DNA of 60,663 nucleotides from Cyanocohniella sp. LLY (GTDB taxonomy: Bacteria > Cyanobacteriota > Cyanobacteriia > Cyanobacteriales > Nostocaceae), in NCBI GenBank assembly GCA_022241785.1, contig JAKOMP010000026.1, positions 1 to 60,663 on the forward strand, written 5' to 3'. The notes beneath the pieces were generated by a model that saw only the letters and a program-made list of their open reading frames with translations, did not search any database and was not told the origin of the DNA. This document shows positions 16,023-24,882 of this stretch, in pieces. The position numbers and the translations under genes are program-made. Position 1 is the first letter of the stretch; the number at the start of each line of letters is the position of its first letter.

Positions 16023-17447
16023 TTACGAATTACGAGATCCAGCAGGTAAGCGACGTTCAAACCACAATCCAGCGCTAATTAACGCCGAACCGCAGAGAAA
16101 AAAGACCAGGGACTGAAAAAGTATATCAGTGTCGTATTCTATCACGCGGCTAATAATTTGCAGTGTTAGTAATAGCATACCTCCCCAAAAGGTGCGTCTG
16201 TCGTTTAATTTCATTCCTTCGCGAATTAGTCCCGCGGCTAAAAACGCCAACAATACATTGAACATGAAACTGCCTAGTTCATCAATACGGGTAATAGCTA
16301 GATGCCAGAAAGGTGTAATGATGATGAAAGCCAAAAACGTGGTAACAACGGCAATGGTGAAAATTAATTCCCGGCGAGGTGGGTTATTTCTCAACCGCAG
16401 CAACGACAACCATTGTAATACTGCTAAACCACTCAGAATCCCTAAATCAATTACAGGCAGAGACATGGAGAAGTTAGTATTGTTGGATGGGAAGAAAGAA
16501 TTGAAACTTGGGGCTACCCATTGCCAACGAAAAGACAAGGCATAAAAGACAAGTCCGAAAAATATCAAAGCTAAGTTACGGGCTAGGGGTTGAAATAGCC
16601 TGTAATTTACTGTGGGAAAAAGCAGATCATCATAACTCCAGAATAATGCAGGTGGCAATGCTAAAGCAAAAGATGCCACCCAAGGAGCCATATCAGAGAA
16701 ATTCAGCAGTGGTAGCGGATTGAGATTTAACTGCAATGTCACAGCAAAAACTACAGATGCTAAGACAAATATCCAACGCGAGCGACAAAAATATGCTAAG
16801 GGTACAAATAGCAACCATGACAATAAAGGCATATGTCGAACTGCCAACCGTACCCAATTCCAGTCGCTAGACGTATACCACAAGTCTCCTCTTCCTGTCC
16901 AATAGCCAATTTGGATCAGGACAATGGCCATAATTCCCAGGGAATTTAAGGACAGAAAGTAAGCCATGACCAAAACACCAAATCCCCAAGCAAAAAACAG
17001 TTCGGGTATAGAACCGTTAATGTTGAAAATCTGTGCCATCAGCACTATATTTGCGCCAAAAATAAAAGCGCTGAGAATTAGTAATCCTTCTCCGAGTATA
17101 CGTCTGCCTTGTTGCTGTTTATTTCTTTCATTGTTGCTTTGTTTAACTGGTATCCATGTATAAAAACCAGTGATACTAGTTGATAGAAACAAACTCATCA
17201 TGAGGATGAATTTGACTTCTCTTGACCAAGCTTGCCAGTTGGCTGCAACAAAGGTAATTACACCTAGAAATAACAGGATACCACCTATAGATATCACCAT
17301 CATGCCAAAGCGATCGCGTGCAGCAGCTTCCAAGTTATTAAATCGATAACGTTCTGCTAAGTCTTGGTACTGTGACGAACTAATCAGTCCTTCATCTCGC
17401 CACAATTGTGCTTCTCGGCGTAATTTTTGCTGAAAATCATCTAACAT
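16023..17447 (-). CDS. DUF2157 multi-span membrane protein
   Basis: A 474-residue protein. The N-terminal soluble part (about 1-45, EAQLWRDEGLISSSQYQDL) matches the start of DUF2157 proteins and is followed by about twelve hydrophobic segments. The GGILLFLGVITFVAANWQAW segment is characteristic. It is upstream of the GDYXXLXY gene on the same strand with a 182-base gap. Its biochemical role is unknown. Confidence 0.82.
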   Translation of the reverse strand: MLDDFQQKLRREAQLWRDEGLISSSQYQDLAERYRFNNLEAAARDRFGMMVISIGGILLFLGVITFVAANWQAWSREVKFILMMSLFLSTSITGFYTWIPVKQSNNERNKQQQGRRILGEGLLILSAFIFGANIVLMAQIFNINGSIPELFFAWGFGVLVMAYFLSLNSLGIMAIVLIQIGYWTGRGDLWYTSSDWNWVRLAVRHMPLLSWLLFVPLAYFCRSRWIFVLASVVFAVTLQLNLNPLPLLNFSDMAPWVASFALALPPALFWSYDDLLFPTVNYRLFQPLARNLALIFFGLVFYALSFRWQWVAPSFNSFFPSNNTNFSMSLPVIDLGILSGLAVLQWLSLLRLRNNPPRRELIFTIAVVTTFLAFIIITPFWHLAITRIDELGSFMFNVLLAFLAAGLIREGMKLNDRRTFWGGMLLLTLQIISRVIEYDTDILFQSLVFFLCGSALISAGLWFERRLPAGSRNS

Positions 17448-17568
17448 TTATGACCATCTCCGGTGCAGTGGGTTAGCTTGGCAATCATTATTTAGAATGG
17501 GGGTCATTATGTTTTCAGTATGCAGCCAATACCCTAGATAGCATTGTTCTTCTGTAACATTTTTACTA

Positions 17569-18552
17569 ATGGAAAAACCATCAAATTTATTAATTAAACT
17601 CTCACGGCGTTTGTTTGAAAATCCAGATAATCAAGAAAAATTCATCAATTCCTTAATTCATCCCCAACCTTTTGAGTCTGCTGTTATTTGGTGTCAAGAT
17701 AAACCAGATATTTTGCCTTTTAGGGCAGAAAAAACAATAATTTGGCAACCACAATTTGTAGACCGTTTAAGCATAGGCGAAAAACCCGGAAAAAATATCT
17801 TGCATGACCAAGGTTATTTCTATTGTTTAGATTTTTCTTCTGTATTTGCAGCTTCTATTTTGTTAGCAATTCCTCAAAACGTGCGGGTAGTTTTTGACAT
17901 GTGTGCTTCTCCTGGTGGTAAGAGTATTTTCGCTGGGAAGGCTTTGCAACCAGATTTACTCATTAGTAATGAGGTGATTGGTAAGCGATTGGGGATGCTA
18001 ATTTCTAATTTGAAGCGTTGTCAAATTAAACCTTGTATTGTAGTGAATCGAGATTCTAGTATTTTTGCTGAAAAAATACCGTTGTCTAGTGATTTGGTCA
18101 TGGTAGATGCACCTTGTACTGGGCAATCTTTACTGGCTAAGGGTGATAAAGCTCCTGGTTGTTTTCATCCCACTGCTATTAATAAAAGTGCCAATCGGCA
18201 AAAAAGAATTATTGCTAATTCGGCTCAACTGGTGGCACCACAGGGTTATTTAGCTTATATGACTTGTACTTATTCCCCTGAGGAAAATGAGCAAGTTTGT
18301 GAATGGTTTTTGTCAAGGTTTCCTCAGTTTAAAGCGGTTAATGTGAGTTATTTAGAGAAGTATCAGTCACATTTAAGTAATATTCCTTGTTATCGCCTTT
18401 TTCCTCAAGATAGGTTGGGTGCTGGTGCGTTTACAGTGCTGTTTCACAATACTGCTGAGGGGGGAAGGAATGAGGTGGATTTTGATACTTTGTCTGGGGT
18501 ATGGAGGAATACAAACCATAGAGACACGGAGGACACAAAGAATTTTTCTTAA
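17569..18552 (+). CDS. RsmB/NOP2-family RNA (cytosine-5) methyltransferase
   Basis: A 327-residue SAM-dependent RNA m5C methyltransferase. Motif I is DMCASPGGKS at 110-119, motif IV is VDAPCTG with Cys183 and motif VI is MTCTYSPEEN with Cys233; the two cysteines are the release and catalytic residues of this family. The N-terminal RNA-binding extension is short and no NusB domain is present, so rRNA position is uncertain. The last 15 or so residues (HRDTEDTKNFS) are encoded by a dispersed repeat (GAGACACGGAGGACACAAAG), which has apparently overwritten the original C-terminus. Confidence 0.85.
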   Translation: MEKPSNLLIKLSRRLFENPDNQEKFINSLIHPQPFESAVIWCQDKPDILPFRAEKTIIWQPQFVDRLSIGEKPGKNILHDQGYFYCLDFSSVFAASILLAIPQNVRVVFDMCASPGGKSIFAGKALQPDLLISNEVIGKRLGMLISNLKRCQIKPCIVVNRDSSIFAEKIPLSSDLVMVDAPCTGQSLLAKGDKAPGCFHPTAINKSANRQKRIIANSAQLVAPQGYLAYMTCTYSPEENEQVCEWFLSRFPQFKAVNVSYLEKYQSHLSNIPCYRLFPQDRLGAGAFTVLFHNTAEGGRNEVDFDTLSGVWRNTNHRDTEDTKNFS

Positions 18553-18746
18553 CCTCTTAACCGCAAAGGAAACGAAATTCATGTATCTGTAAGCCTTTAT
18601 ATACTTGGAATGGTTGATATAATATATGAAAAATTTCCGTATAATAATTAGTTATGACGCAAGACTATTAGTTGAGGGGTTAATCAAAACTTAGTATTCA
18701 AGTAAATAGAAGCATAATCAAAATTCCCAGGTTATTGAAAATATCC

Positions 18747-19352
18747 TCATTGAACGAATTTATTGAGTTCTTGTACTAATAAATGCACCGTTGTAGAGGG
18801 ATTATTTTTAGCAGGCATTGGGGGAGAATATTGATTGAGTAAATTAATAGCGTTTTTAATAGCAGTAGCTTGTTTTCCAAATAGCTCATCATAAATTATT
18901 TCACTATTTTTTTGATACTTTCTATTAAGGAGAAGACTCAATTTTTTGATATAGTCGCTTCGAGGAATTGCAGTATTGAGAAACTCAAAGTGAAGGACAT
19001 ACCATAGTTCAAATGCCTCATTGGAATAAGCTACTTTAAAGCCCTGCTTTGTAGCATTTTTTATAGCATTATTAAAATCTTCTGGAGTCCAAGCATCCCG
19101 ATCAAAAACGCACCATACCTGATCATACTCTTCTTGTTCTTTTAGCTCTTTTGCTCTGTTTACAAGTTTACTAGGGTTTTCTCCTACTCCCTGGACATCT
19201 ATTTCAGCGACATTTTTAGGAACGCGAAAACTTCTAAAGTAGTTAGGTTCTGTTTTCTCTCCTTCACACACAATCAAGAATCTCTGTTTAACTTCTCTAG
19301 TATCAACTTTTCTAGGAGAATACCCACGAGAATTTATTTTTCTTCTAGGCAT
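18747..19352 (-). CDS. RloB-like (AbiLii-type) protein
   Basis: About 201 residues from ATG 19352. TTG at 19361 would extend it three codons, but the ATG overlaps the preceding stop more tightly. Features: basic start PRRKINSRGYSPRK, FLIVCEGEKTEPNYF with a Toprim-like Glu, VWCVFDRDAW with Asp-X-Asp, and AFELWYVLHFE, the RloB pattern. It overlaps the upstream AAA ATPase gene by 8 bases, so the pair is translationally coupled. RloA/RloB pairs resemble the AbiL abortive-infection system; RloB probably is the nuclease-like effector. Confidence 0.82.
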   Translation of the reverse strand: MPRRKINSRGYSPRKVDTREVKQRFLIVCEGEKTEPNYFRSFRVPKNVAEIDVQGVGENPSKLVNRAKELKEQEEYDQVWCVFDRDAWTPEDFNNAIKNATKQGFKVAYSNEAFELWYVLHFEFLNTAIPRSDYIKKLSLLLNRKYQKNSEIIYDELFGKQATAIKNAINLLNQYSPPMPAKNNPSTTVHLLVQELNKFVQ

Positions 19353-20637
19353 TAGATTCAATCAAATTATTTAGATTGCCAATATACGGAATTGCACCAT
19401 ATCTTCCCTTAATATAGTCACTTTCAAAAGATGCATCATTACGTATTTTATACTCTGCTAGAGAATATAAATCTGTTGCACCGTACCTATTCTTTTCAGT
19501 AAACCAAATTTGATCTCTACGAAAAACCTTATTATTGAGTAAATTAGTATCATGTGTCATGAAAATTAATTGAGCATTGTTTGGGTTTGTTTCTTGAGAA
19601 TTGAATAATTTAACAATTGCAAGGCTAATTAAAGGATGAAGTCTTGCATCAAACTCATCAATAATAAGAATTTCTCCTTCTTGAAGAGCAGTTATGAGAG
19701 GGCCAGCTAAAGCAAAAACTTTTTTCGTCCCCTCAGATTCATGACTTTTCAAGTCAAATTTTTCGATTAATTTATCGTTTCCACTATCATCAAATTTTCG
19801 ATGAGAAATACCTATTGAAGTTGAAGTTGCTTTACCTCCTCCTACTTTGGCAATCAGCTTCTTAAGCTCGTCTGGAATTTCATCAGCAAAAGAATCAACT
19901 GTAAAATCTTCCTGCTTAACTTGTATCTCACTAATCCCTAAGTCCAGTTTCTTGATCAACTGAATAATATCGGTTCTGTGCTTATTATTTATGAAGCATT
20001 TGACTGTATAATTTAAATATAGTTGATCATGCAGACCAGAAATAATGTTCAATTTATCCGTTATCCAATCTAAAATTTTCTCGGCGAGATCAACGTTAAA
20101 TTGAGCAGAAACAGATAGGAAAAGCGCATTATTTCTAGTTCTTTGCTGAATACCATCAGCATTATAATTTTTAGATGATTTAATATTATCGAGGTTGCGT
20201 TCAAATAGCTTAGTTTCTCTCACCTTAGGAACATAAAATAGCCACTCAGATATAACTCTCTCTTGAGTTACTTCAAATCCATATCTATATTTTCGTCCAT
20301 CCATCAAAAATACTAATTCAAAGTATGATGGCTTTCCTTCAGTTTCTGTACTTAGCCTAAAAGGTTCTACACCTATTTCATCTGTACTTTGAGTTTCTTT
20401 AGAGGAATTGACCATAAACCATTTCATAAAGCTTAATGCTTTAGCAAGATTACTTTTGCCACTAGCATTTGCTCCATATATTGCAGCAGTCTTCAGCAGC
20501 TTCAGATCCTTGTCTACATCAAAAGCGTTATTTACATCAAGGCTTTTGTCCCTTGATACAAGATTAGCTGCCACCATGCTAAAGGTGACTTGATCCTTGA
20601 AAGATCTGTAATTACCAACACTAAATTCGATAAGCAT
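19345..20637 (-). CDS. RloA-like (AbiLi-type) AAA ATPase
   Basis: A 430-residue SMC/OLD-like ATPase. Walker A is GANASGKSN at 55-63, a signature-like SEGTKKVF lies at 301-308, Walker B is ILIIDEFDARLHP at about 323-335, and the H-loop THD is at 361-363. It heads a two-gene operon with the RloB-like gene. In phage defence of this kind the ATPase senses infection and controls the Toprim-like partner. The gene starts at ATG 20637 after a weak GGGATGAGCC context. The locus is on the minus strand, divergent from the dynamin-like gene. Confidence 0.83.
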   Translation of the reverse strand: MLIEFSVGNYRSFKDQVTFSMVAANLVSRDKSLDVNNAFDVDKDLKLLKTAAIYGANASGKSNLAKALSFMKWFMVNSSKETQSTDEIGVEPFRLSTETEGKPSYFELVFLMDGRKYRYGFEVTQERVISEWLFYVPKVRETKLFERNLDNIKSSKNYNADGIQQRTRNNALFLSVSAQFNVDLAEKILDWITDKLNIISGLHDQLYLNYTVKCFINNKHRTDIIQLIKKLDLGISEIQVKQEDFTVDSFADEIPDELKKLIAKVGGGKATSTSIGISHRKFDDSGNDKLIEKFDLKSHESEGTKKVFALAGPLITALQEGEILIIDEFDARLHPLISLAIVKLFNSQETNPNNAQLIFMTHDTNLLNNKVFRRDQIWFTEKNRYGATDLYSLAEYKIRNDASFESDYIKGRYGAIPYIGNLNNLIESNA

Positions 20638-20990
20638 GGCTCATCCCTTAGGCTTAAGTTAGAAATCTGTGAAAAAATTACAGAATCCTATTCTAAGGTT
20701 AGCAGTAATTGGCTGAGAATACTATGATATAAGATTGTTTTACATCGTACATAAGTACTGATTGAGTGTGCTGCATAACCATTAACTGGCTTCGTTTTTG
20801 ATTAGGAACATTATCAGAGCCATTGAGTGCGATCGCCTGTGCCAGTTGCGTAAGTCCTGACTAAGAAACAACAAATCTTAAACACCATTAAATACTGCCT
20901 TGCGTTATCAATCAATGATTAGTAAATGTACTGAGCTAAAAGTTGGATCTCATTACTAAAATATACTTATATAGTTATAGGTAATAAATA
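20638..20990. other. Divergent promoter region with MITE end
   Basis: 353 bases without a gene, between the RloA-like and dynamin-like genes. It carries a HIP1 octamer and one end of a family A MITE (GTTGCGTAAGTCCT at 20845-20858). Promoters for both directions should lie here. Confidence 0.45.
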
Positions 20991-23471
20991 ATGTCAGGTG
21001 TACCTACTCAGTGTCAAAATTTGGCAGAGCAAGTTGAGTCTATATTACAACTGTTACAGCAAGAGCCTGGTTTACGTTCTCAAGATGTTACTTCTGTACA
21101 AACTTCTCTAGGTAAGGTGATTTCTCCGAAGTTTGAAATTGTGTTTGCGGGTGCATTTAGTGCGGGTAAGTCGATGTTAATTAATGCACTCTTAGAACGG
21201 GAATTATTATACAGTGCAGAAGGACACGCTACAGGTACAGAATGTAAAATTGAGTATGCAGATTTAAATAATGAACGAGTAGTTTTAACTTTTTTAAGTG
21301 AAGTTGAAATTCGAGAACAAGCGAGTTCTTTATGTCAACAATTAGGGTTTCAAACAGCCGCTAATATTAATCAAGCCGAAGTAATTAATTTACTACGTCA
21401 AGGTTGTGAAGCTATTATTCAGCAGGAAGGTGGAGAAAGTAAATCGGAACGCGCTAAACAAGCGAAGGCTTTAATATTATTACTTGCAGGATATGAGGCT
21501 AATCGTCAGCATATTCATACTATGAATAATGCTACATATTCAATGGAGCAATTTAATTTTTCTAATCTTAAGGAAGCTGCGGGATATGCGCGGCGCGGAA
21601 GTAATAGTGCTGTTTTAAAACGGATTGAATATTATTGCAACCATCCGCTTTTGCAAGATGGTAATATCATCATCGATACACCAGGAATTGATGCACCAGT
21701 GGAGAAGGATTCACAGTTAACTTACTCCAAAATTGAACATCCTGATACATCGGCGGTGGTGTGTGTGCTGAAACCTGCGGCGGCTGGTGATATGACTAAG
21801 GAAGAAACGGAACTTTTAGAAACTATCCGCAGAAATGGGGGAATCCGCGATCGCATCTTCTACACCTTCAACCGCATCGATGAAACTTGGTATAATACTC
21901 AGCTAAGGCAGCGGTTGGATGATTTAATTAGTGGACAGTTTCGCGATGCGCGTAGGGTTTATAAAACTAGCGGTTTGTTGGGATTTTACGGCAGTCAGAT
22001 AAAACAAACAAGTGGCCAAGATAGATTTGGGTTAGATTCTATTTTTGCTGAAAGTGTTAAAAGTTTAACTGGTAGAGAAGAAACACCGCAATTTATTAAT
22101 GAGTTTAATCGTTATTGTGCTAATTCTGGTAAATTGTCATCCAGTCAGTTTCGCATTTCTGTAAATAGTTTTGAAACTCCCAACGAAAATTATGTCCGCA
22201 TTTTAGCTGAACAAGGTACGCCTTTAATTAAGCAGCTAATTCAAGATAGTGGTATTGAAGAATTTCGCACGGCTATTACTCAATATCTCACAGAAGAAAA
22301 GCGCCCACAACTTTTTCAAAATTTAGCTGATGACTTAGAAGATATTTGTATTAAATTAAAAAAACAATATCAAAGTGAACAAAGACATTTAGATAGTCAG
22401 CCGCGAGAAATTGAGGCGATGAAAGCCCAAGAATTGCAACGCCTGAATCAGCAACTACAGCAAGTTGGTAAAGACTTTAGCCAACACATCACAGAAGAAG
22501 TGAATCAATTAATTAATAATTCTTGTGATGCTTTTGATGCTGATTTTCGGCAATTACAATCAAGAATGATTCGCCGTTTAGATGAGTTGCTAGATACATT
22601 TTCTGTAGCTGATGCTTATCGACGTTCTACCCTCAGTCATCCCCGAAACGCCACAGCACCTTTACTGGCTATTTTAGTAGAAGCATTTTATTATTTAGCA
22701 AATCAATTAGAAGATATTTTAATAGAGTCTTCCCAACAATTGGTTGCTAATTTATTCCAGCGGTTAATGGAGAAGATTCGCAAATCAGAATACTATCGTC
22801 AATTGTATCGCTTGTTAGGTAACGATGGTGGCATAGAACAAGAGGTAAAAGCGTTAGAAAAAACAGTATCTCTGGCGTTGGTGAGTGCAGCTAGTGTAGA
22901 ATGCGATCGCTTCGTTCGAGAAAGTCCCAGATTTTATGATGAAGGCACTTTTTCTATATATCAATTTCGCCAAACTTTGATGCAAACTTCCCAAAGTTAT
23001 GACGGCGAAAGCATCATAGAAGCTGAACCTGCAATTAGACAGTTGTTGAAATTGGACTTTGAACCCAAGGTTTCCCACACAATTCGTAAATCCTTCCGTC
23101 AAACCATCAACCAAATTCTCAAAAGTCAGTTGTTACCAATGGCTGATAAGCAAGCAGATGATATTTTGCAGCAGTACACCCAAGCACGCGCTTATTTAGA
23201 ACAAACCCTGCAACAAGAAGCCGAGGAAAAGATTTTGCATAACCGACGCTTATTGAGTGCTGTTGAACAAAAAATTGAAACTTATAATGCATCTGTTTCT
23301 CACATTAATAGCTGTTTACAAGCAATGCAGTTGTATGACCATTTATTACCTGTAATTGGTAACGAAGAAGTTCTACCTCTCATACATGATGCAGAAGTTG
23401 TTGAACAGCATTTTGCTAGTAAAGAGATTTCTGTTGCTGATAGTTTCGTAAATAATACAGCCCAGGTTTAA
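20991..23471 (+). CDS. Dynamin-like GTPase
   Basis: An 826-residue bacterial dynamin-family protein. P-loop GAFSAGKS is at 54-61, the G2 threonine region is HATGTECKIEY (about 79-89), G3 is DTPGIDAP at 229-236 and a likely G4 is TFNRIDE near residue 290. The rest is mostly helical with heptad-like stretches (about 440-520 and 725-790), as in the stalk of bacterial dynamin-like proteins. Such proteins remodel membranes; some act in phage defence. It is longer than the studied Nostoc BDLP (about 690 residues). A clear paddle motif was not identified. Confidence 0.85.
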   Translation: MSGVPTQCQNLAEQVESILQLLQQEPGLRSQDVTSVQTSLGKVISPKFEIVFAGAFSAGKSMLINALLERELLYSAEGHATGTECKIEYADLNNERVVLTFLSEVEIREQASSLCQQLGFQTAANINQAEVINLLRQGCEAIIQQEGGESKSERAKQAKALILLLAGYEANRQHIHTMNNATYSMEQFNFSNLKEAAGYARRGSNSAVLKRIEYYCNHPLLQDGNIIIDTPGIDAPVEKDSQLTYSKIEHPDTSAVVCVLKPAAAGDMTKEETELLETIRRNGGIRDRIFYTFNRIDETWYNTQLRQRLDDLISGQFRDARRVYKTSGLLGFYGSQIKQTSGQDRFGLDSIFAESVKSLTGREETPQFINEFNRYCANSGKLSSSQFRISVNSFETPNENYVRILAEQGTPLIKQLIQDSGIEEFRTAITQYLTEEKRPQLFQNLADDLEDICIKLKKQYQSEQRHLDSQPREIEAMKAQELQRLNQQLQQVGKDFSQHITEEVNQLINNSCDAFDADFRQLQSRMIRRLDELLDTFSVADAYRRSTLSHPRNATAPLLAILVEAFYYLANQLEDILIESSQQLVANLFQRLMEKIRKSEYYRQLYRLLGNDGGIEQEVKALEKTVSLALVSAASVECDRFVRESPRFYDEGTFSIYQFRQTLMQTSQSYDGESIIEAEPAIRQLLKLDFEPKVSHTIRKSFRQTINQILKSQLLPMADKQADDILQQYTQARAYLEQTLQQEAEEKILHNRRLLSAVEQKIETYNASVSHINSCLQAMQLYDHLLPVIGNEEVLPLIHDAEVVEQHFASKEISVADSFVNNTAQV

Positions 23472-23476
23472 GTATA

Positions 23477-23501
23477 ATAAGTCTGCCTAGGCGGACTTAT
23501 T
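23477..23501 (+). terminator. Hairpin after the dynamin-like gene
   Basis: AATAAGTCTGCC and GCGGACTTATT pair over about 11 bp with one G-T pair and a tiny loop. It directly follows the stop at 23471. The downstream sequence is TA-rich rather than a T-run, so it is a probable but imperfect terminator. Confidence 0.55.
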
Positions 23502-23565
23502 ATATATAGCTATAAATTTGATTAATAGAAGAATAGAAAATATAAATATCAAAGGTGATGGGCAA

Positions 23566-23958
23566 ATGATACTTGATAATGATAATGGATTTAAGAAACT
23601 TAATTATAGTGAAAATGATGTTTTTGAAATTGATGATAACACATACAAAATTGCCAAGTTTAAAAAATCATTACATCAATCATTTAATTCTTCATTAGCA
23701 TATACGTTAGAGCAAGAATTAGGTAATAGAACTATTGATATAAGCTTAAATGATCAAGTTTTTTCAGCAGGTATAGATTGTCATATACTAACACTTGGTT
23801 CTGATGCTTGGAAAAAAAGAAAATTAAAGTTTAAAGTCAGCTTTGAATTTTATATTGAAGATAATTTAGAAACCACCAATAGCAAGTCTTCAGAATTGGT
23901 TGAACCCGAATCGCCTCTTGATGACCTCCGCTACATAATCAATCAAGAAAATTCATGA
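23566..23958 (+). CDS. KGK-family small cyanobacterial protein
   Basis: About 130 residues from ATG 23566; a TTG at 23518 is possible but unneeded. The DVFEIDDNTYKIAKFK start and the WKKRKLKFKVSFEFYIED block near residue 92 match the KGK domain of short cyanobacterial proteins. The eponymous Lys-Gly-Lys reads Lys-Arg-Lys here. Function of the family is unknown. Its stop overlaps the ATG of the HNH gene by 4 bases (ATGA), so the two are translated together. Confidence 0.65.
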   Translation: MILDNDNGFKKLNYSENDVFEIDDNTYKIAKFKKSLHQSFNSSLAYTLEQELGNRTIDISLNDQVFSAGIDCHILTLGSDAWKKRKLKFKVSFEFYIEDNLETTNSKSSELVEPESPLDDLRYIINQENS

Positions 23959-24200
23959 ATAAAACTCCTCGGATTCGTATTCCACCAGAAGTCAGAAAAT
24001 ACGTATTTCAACGCGACAAATACCAATGTCAAAGCTGCGGTAAAACAACCGGAGAAACTGACCTGACAATCGACCATATTATTCCCCTCGCTCGTGGCGG
24101 TCAAAATGATATTAGCAACTTACACACCCTCTGCTTTACCTGTAATCAGCAAAAAACAGACAGACTTGACCCTCATTTTCGGCGATATTTTCAGCAATAG
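23955..24200 (+). CDS. Small HNH endonuclease
   Basis: An 81-residue HNH nuclease: two zinc-binding CxxC pairs (CQSCG near residue 26 and CFTCN near 55) frame the catalytic core TIDHIIPLARGG with the conserved His, and NLHTLC supplies the Asn. It consists of little beyond the HNH fold. Coupled by a 4-base overlap to the KGK gene. Such small HNH proteins are widespread in cyanobacteria as free-standing nucleases; a defence or mobile-element role is a guess from the nearby RloAB pair. Confidence 0.82.
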   Translation: MNKTPRIRIPPEVRKYVFQRDKYQCQSCGKTTGETDLTIDHIIPLARGGQNDISNLHTLCFTCNQQKTDRLDPHFRRYFQQ

Positions 24201-24227
24201 AGTATTACTATTCCCAGCCAGGAGCGC

Positions 24228-24698
24228 TTAAAATTGTTCCTCTGTTGTTTCGGGGGTGGTAATTTTCATGTTTTCAAAAATACTAGCCATCCAAGGTAAA
24301 ATAACGAGAATTGCTCCTAAAACTACTAAAAAGACAGAAATCCCTAAAATCTGATCACGGGGAATTTCTAAAACACCACGTAAAATAACTTCCCGCAATG
24401 CAGAAACAATAGTAATTTCTACTGCTGCGCCTACAGATATACGCTGTTCTTGCAGGTAATCAATTAACAAACGAAATAACTCTACTAAAATCAAGATAAA
24501 CAAGATATCAGATGTTATTTGCCGTAAATCTAAAGGAGACAAAAACGCGAAGAACATATCTCCTAATCGGATCAGCATTACACCAAATAATACTAAGCAC
24601 AAGGAAATGACAATCAAGTCTTGAAAAAGTTCTAAATTACTGACAATTCTATCTCGTTTAAACCAACTTTGTACTTCTGTAATCACCCGCTTGGGCAT
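24228..24698 (-). CDS. PsiE-like (phosphate-starvation-inducible E family) membrane protein
   Basis: About 156 residues from ATG 24698, which has a good GGAG site six bases upstream; a TTG at 24743 would add 15 residues. Four hydrophobic segments are visible, with LFQDLIVISLCLVLFGVML first, then ILFILILVELFRLLIDYL and the charged EQRISVGAAVEITIVSALREVIL block that is typical of PsiE-like proteins. Function in phosphate stress is by family name only. Confidence 0.78.
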   Translation of the reverse strand: MPKRVITEVQSWFKRDRIVSNLELFQDLIVISLCLVLFGVMLIRLGDMFFAFLSPLDLRQITSDILFILILVELFRLLIDYLQEQRISVGAAVEITIVSALREVILRGVLEIPRDQILGISVFLVVLGAILVILPWMASIFENMKITTPETTEEQF

Positions 24699-24882
24699 AA
24701 GAACTCCAAATATTTGAGCTTTGTCTATCTTAATAATAGGCAATTCAAAATTTTGAAAGTTATTCTTGGTAACTTTTTGAGATGAACTTGTGAAAGTATG
24801 AAGGATACTATCTTGGTACTGGAGGAGTTTAATATGGTAATTATGGACGGAAGCATTTGGGGAGGGATGTGAAAAGCTATCT

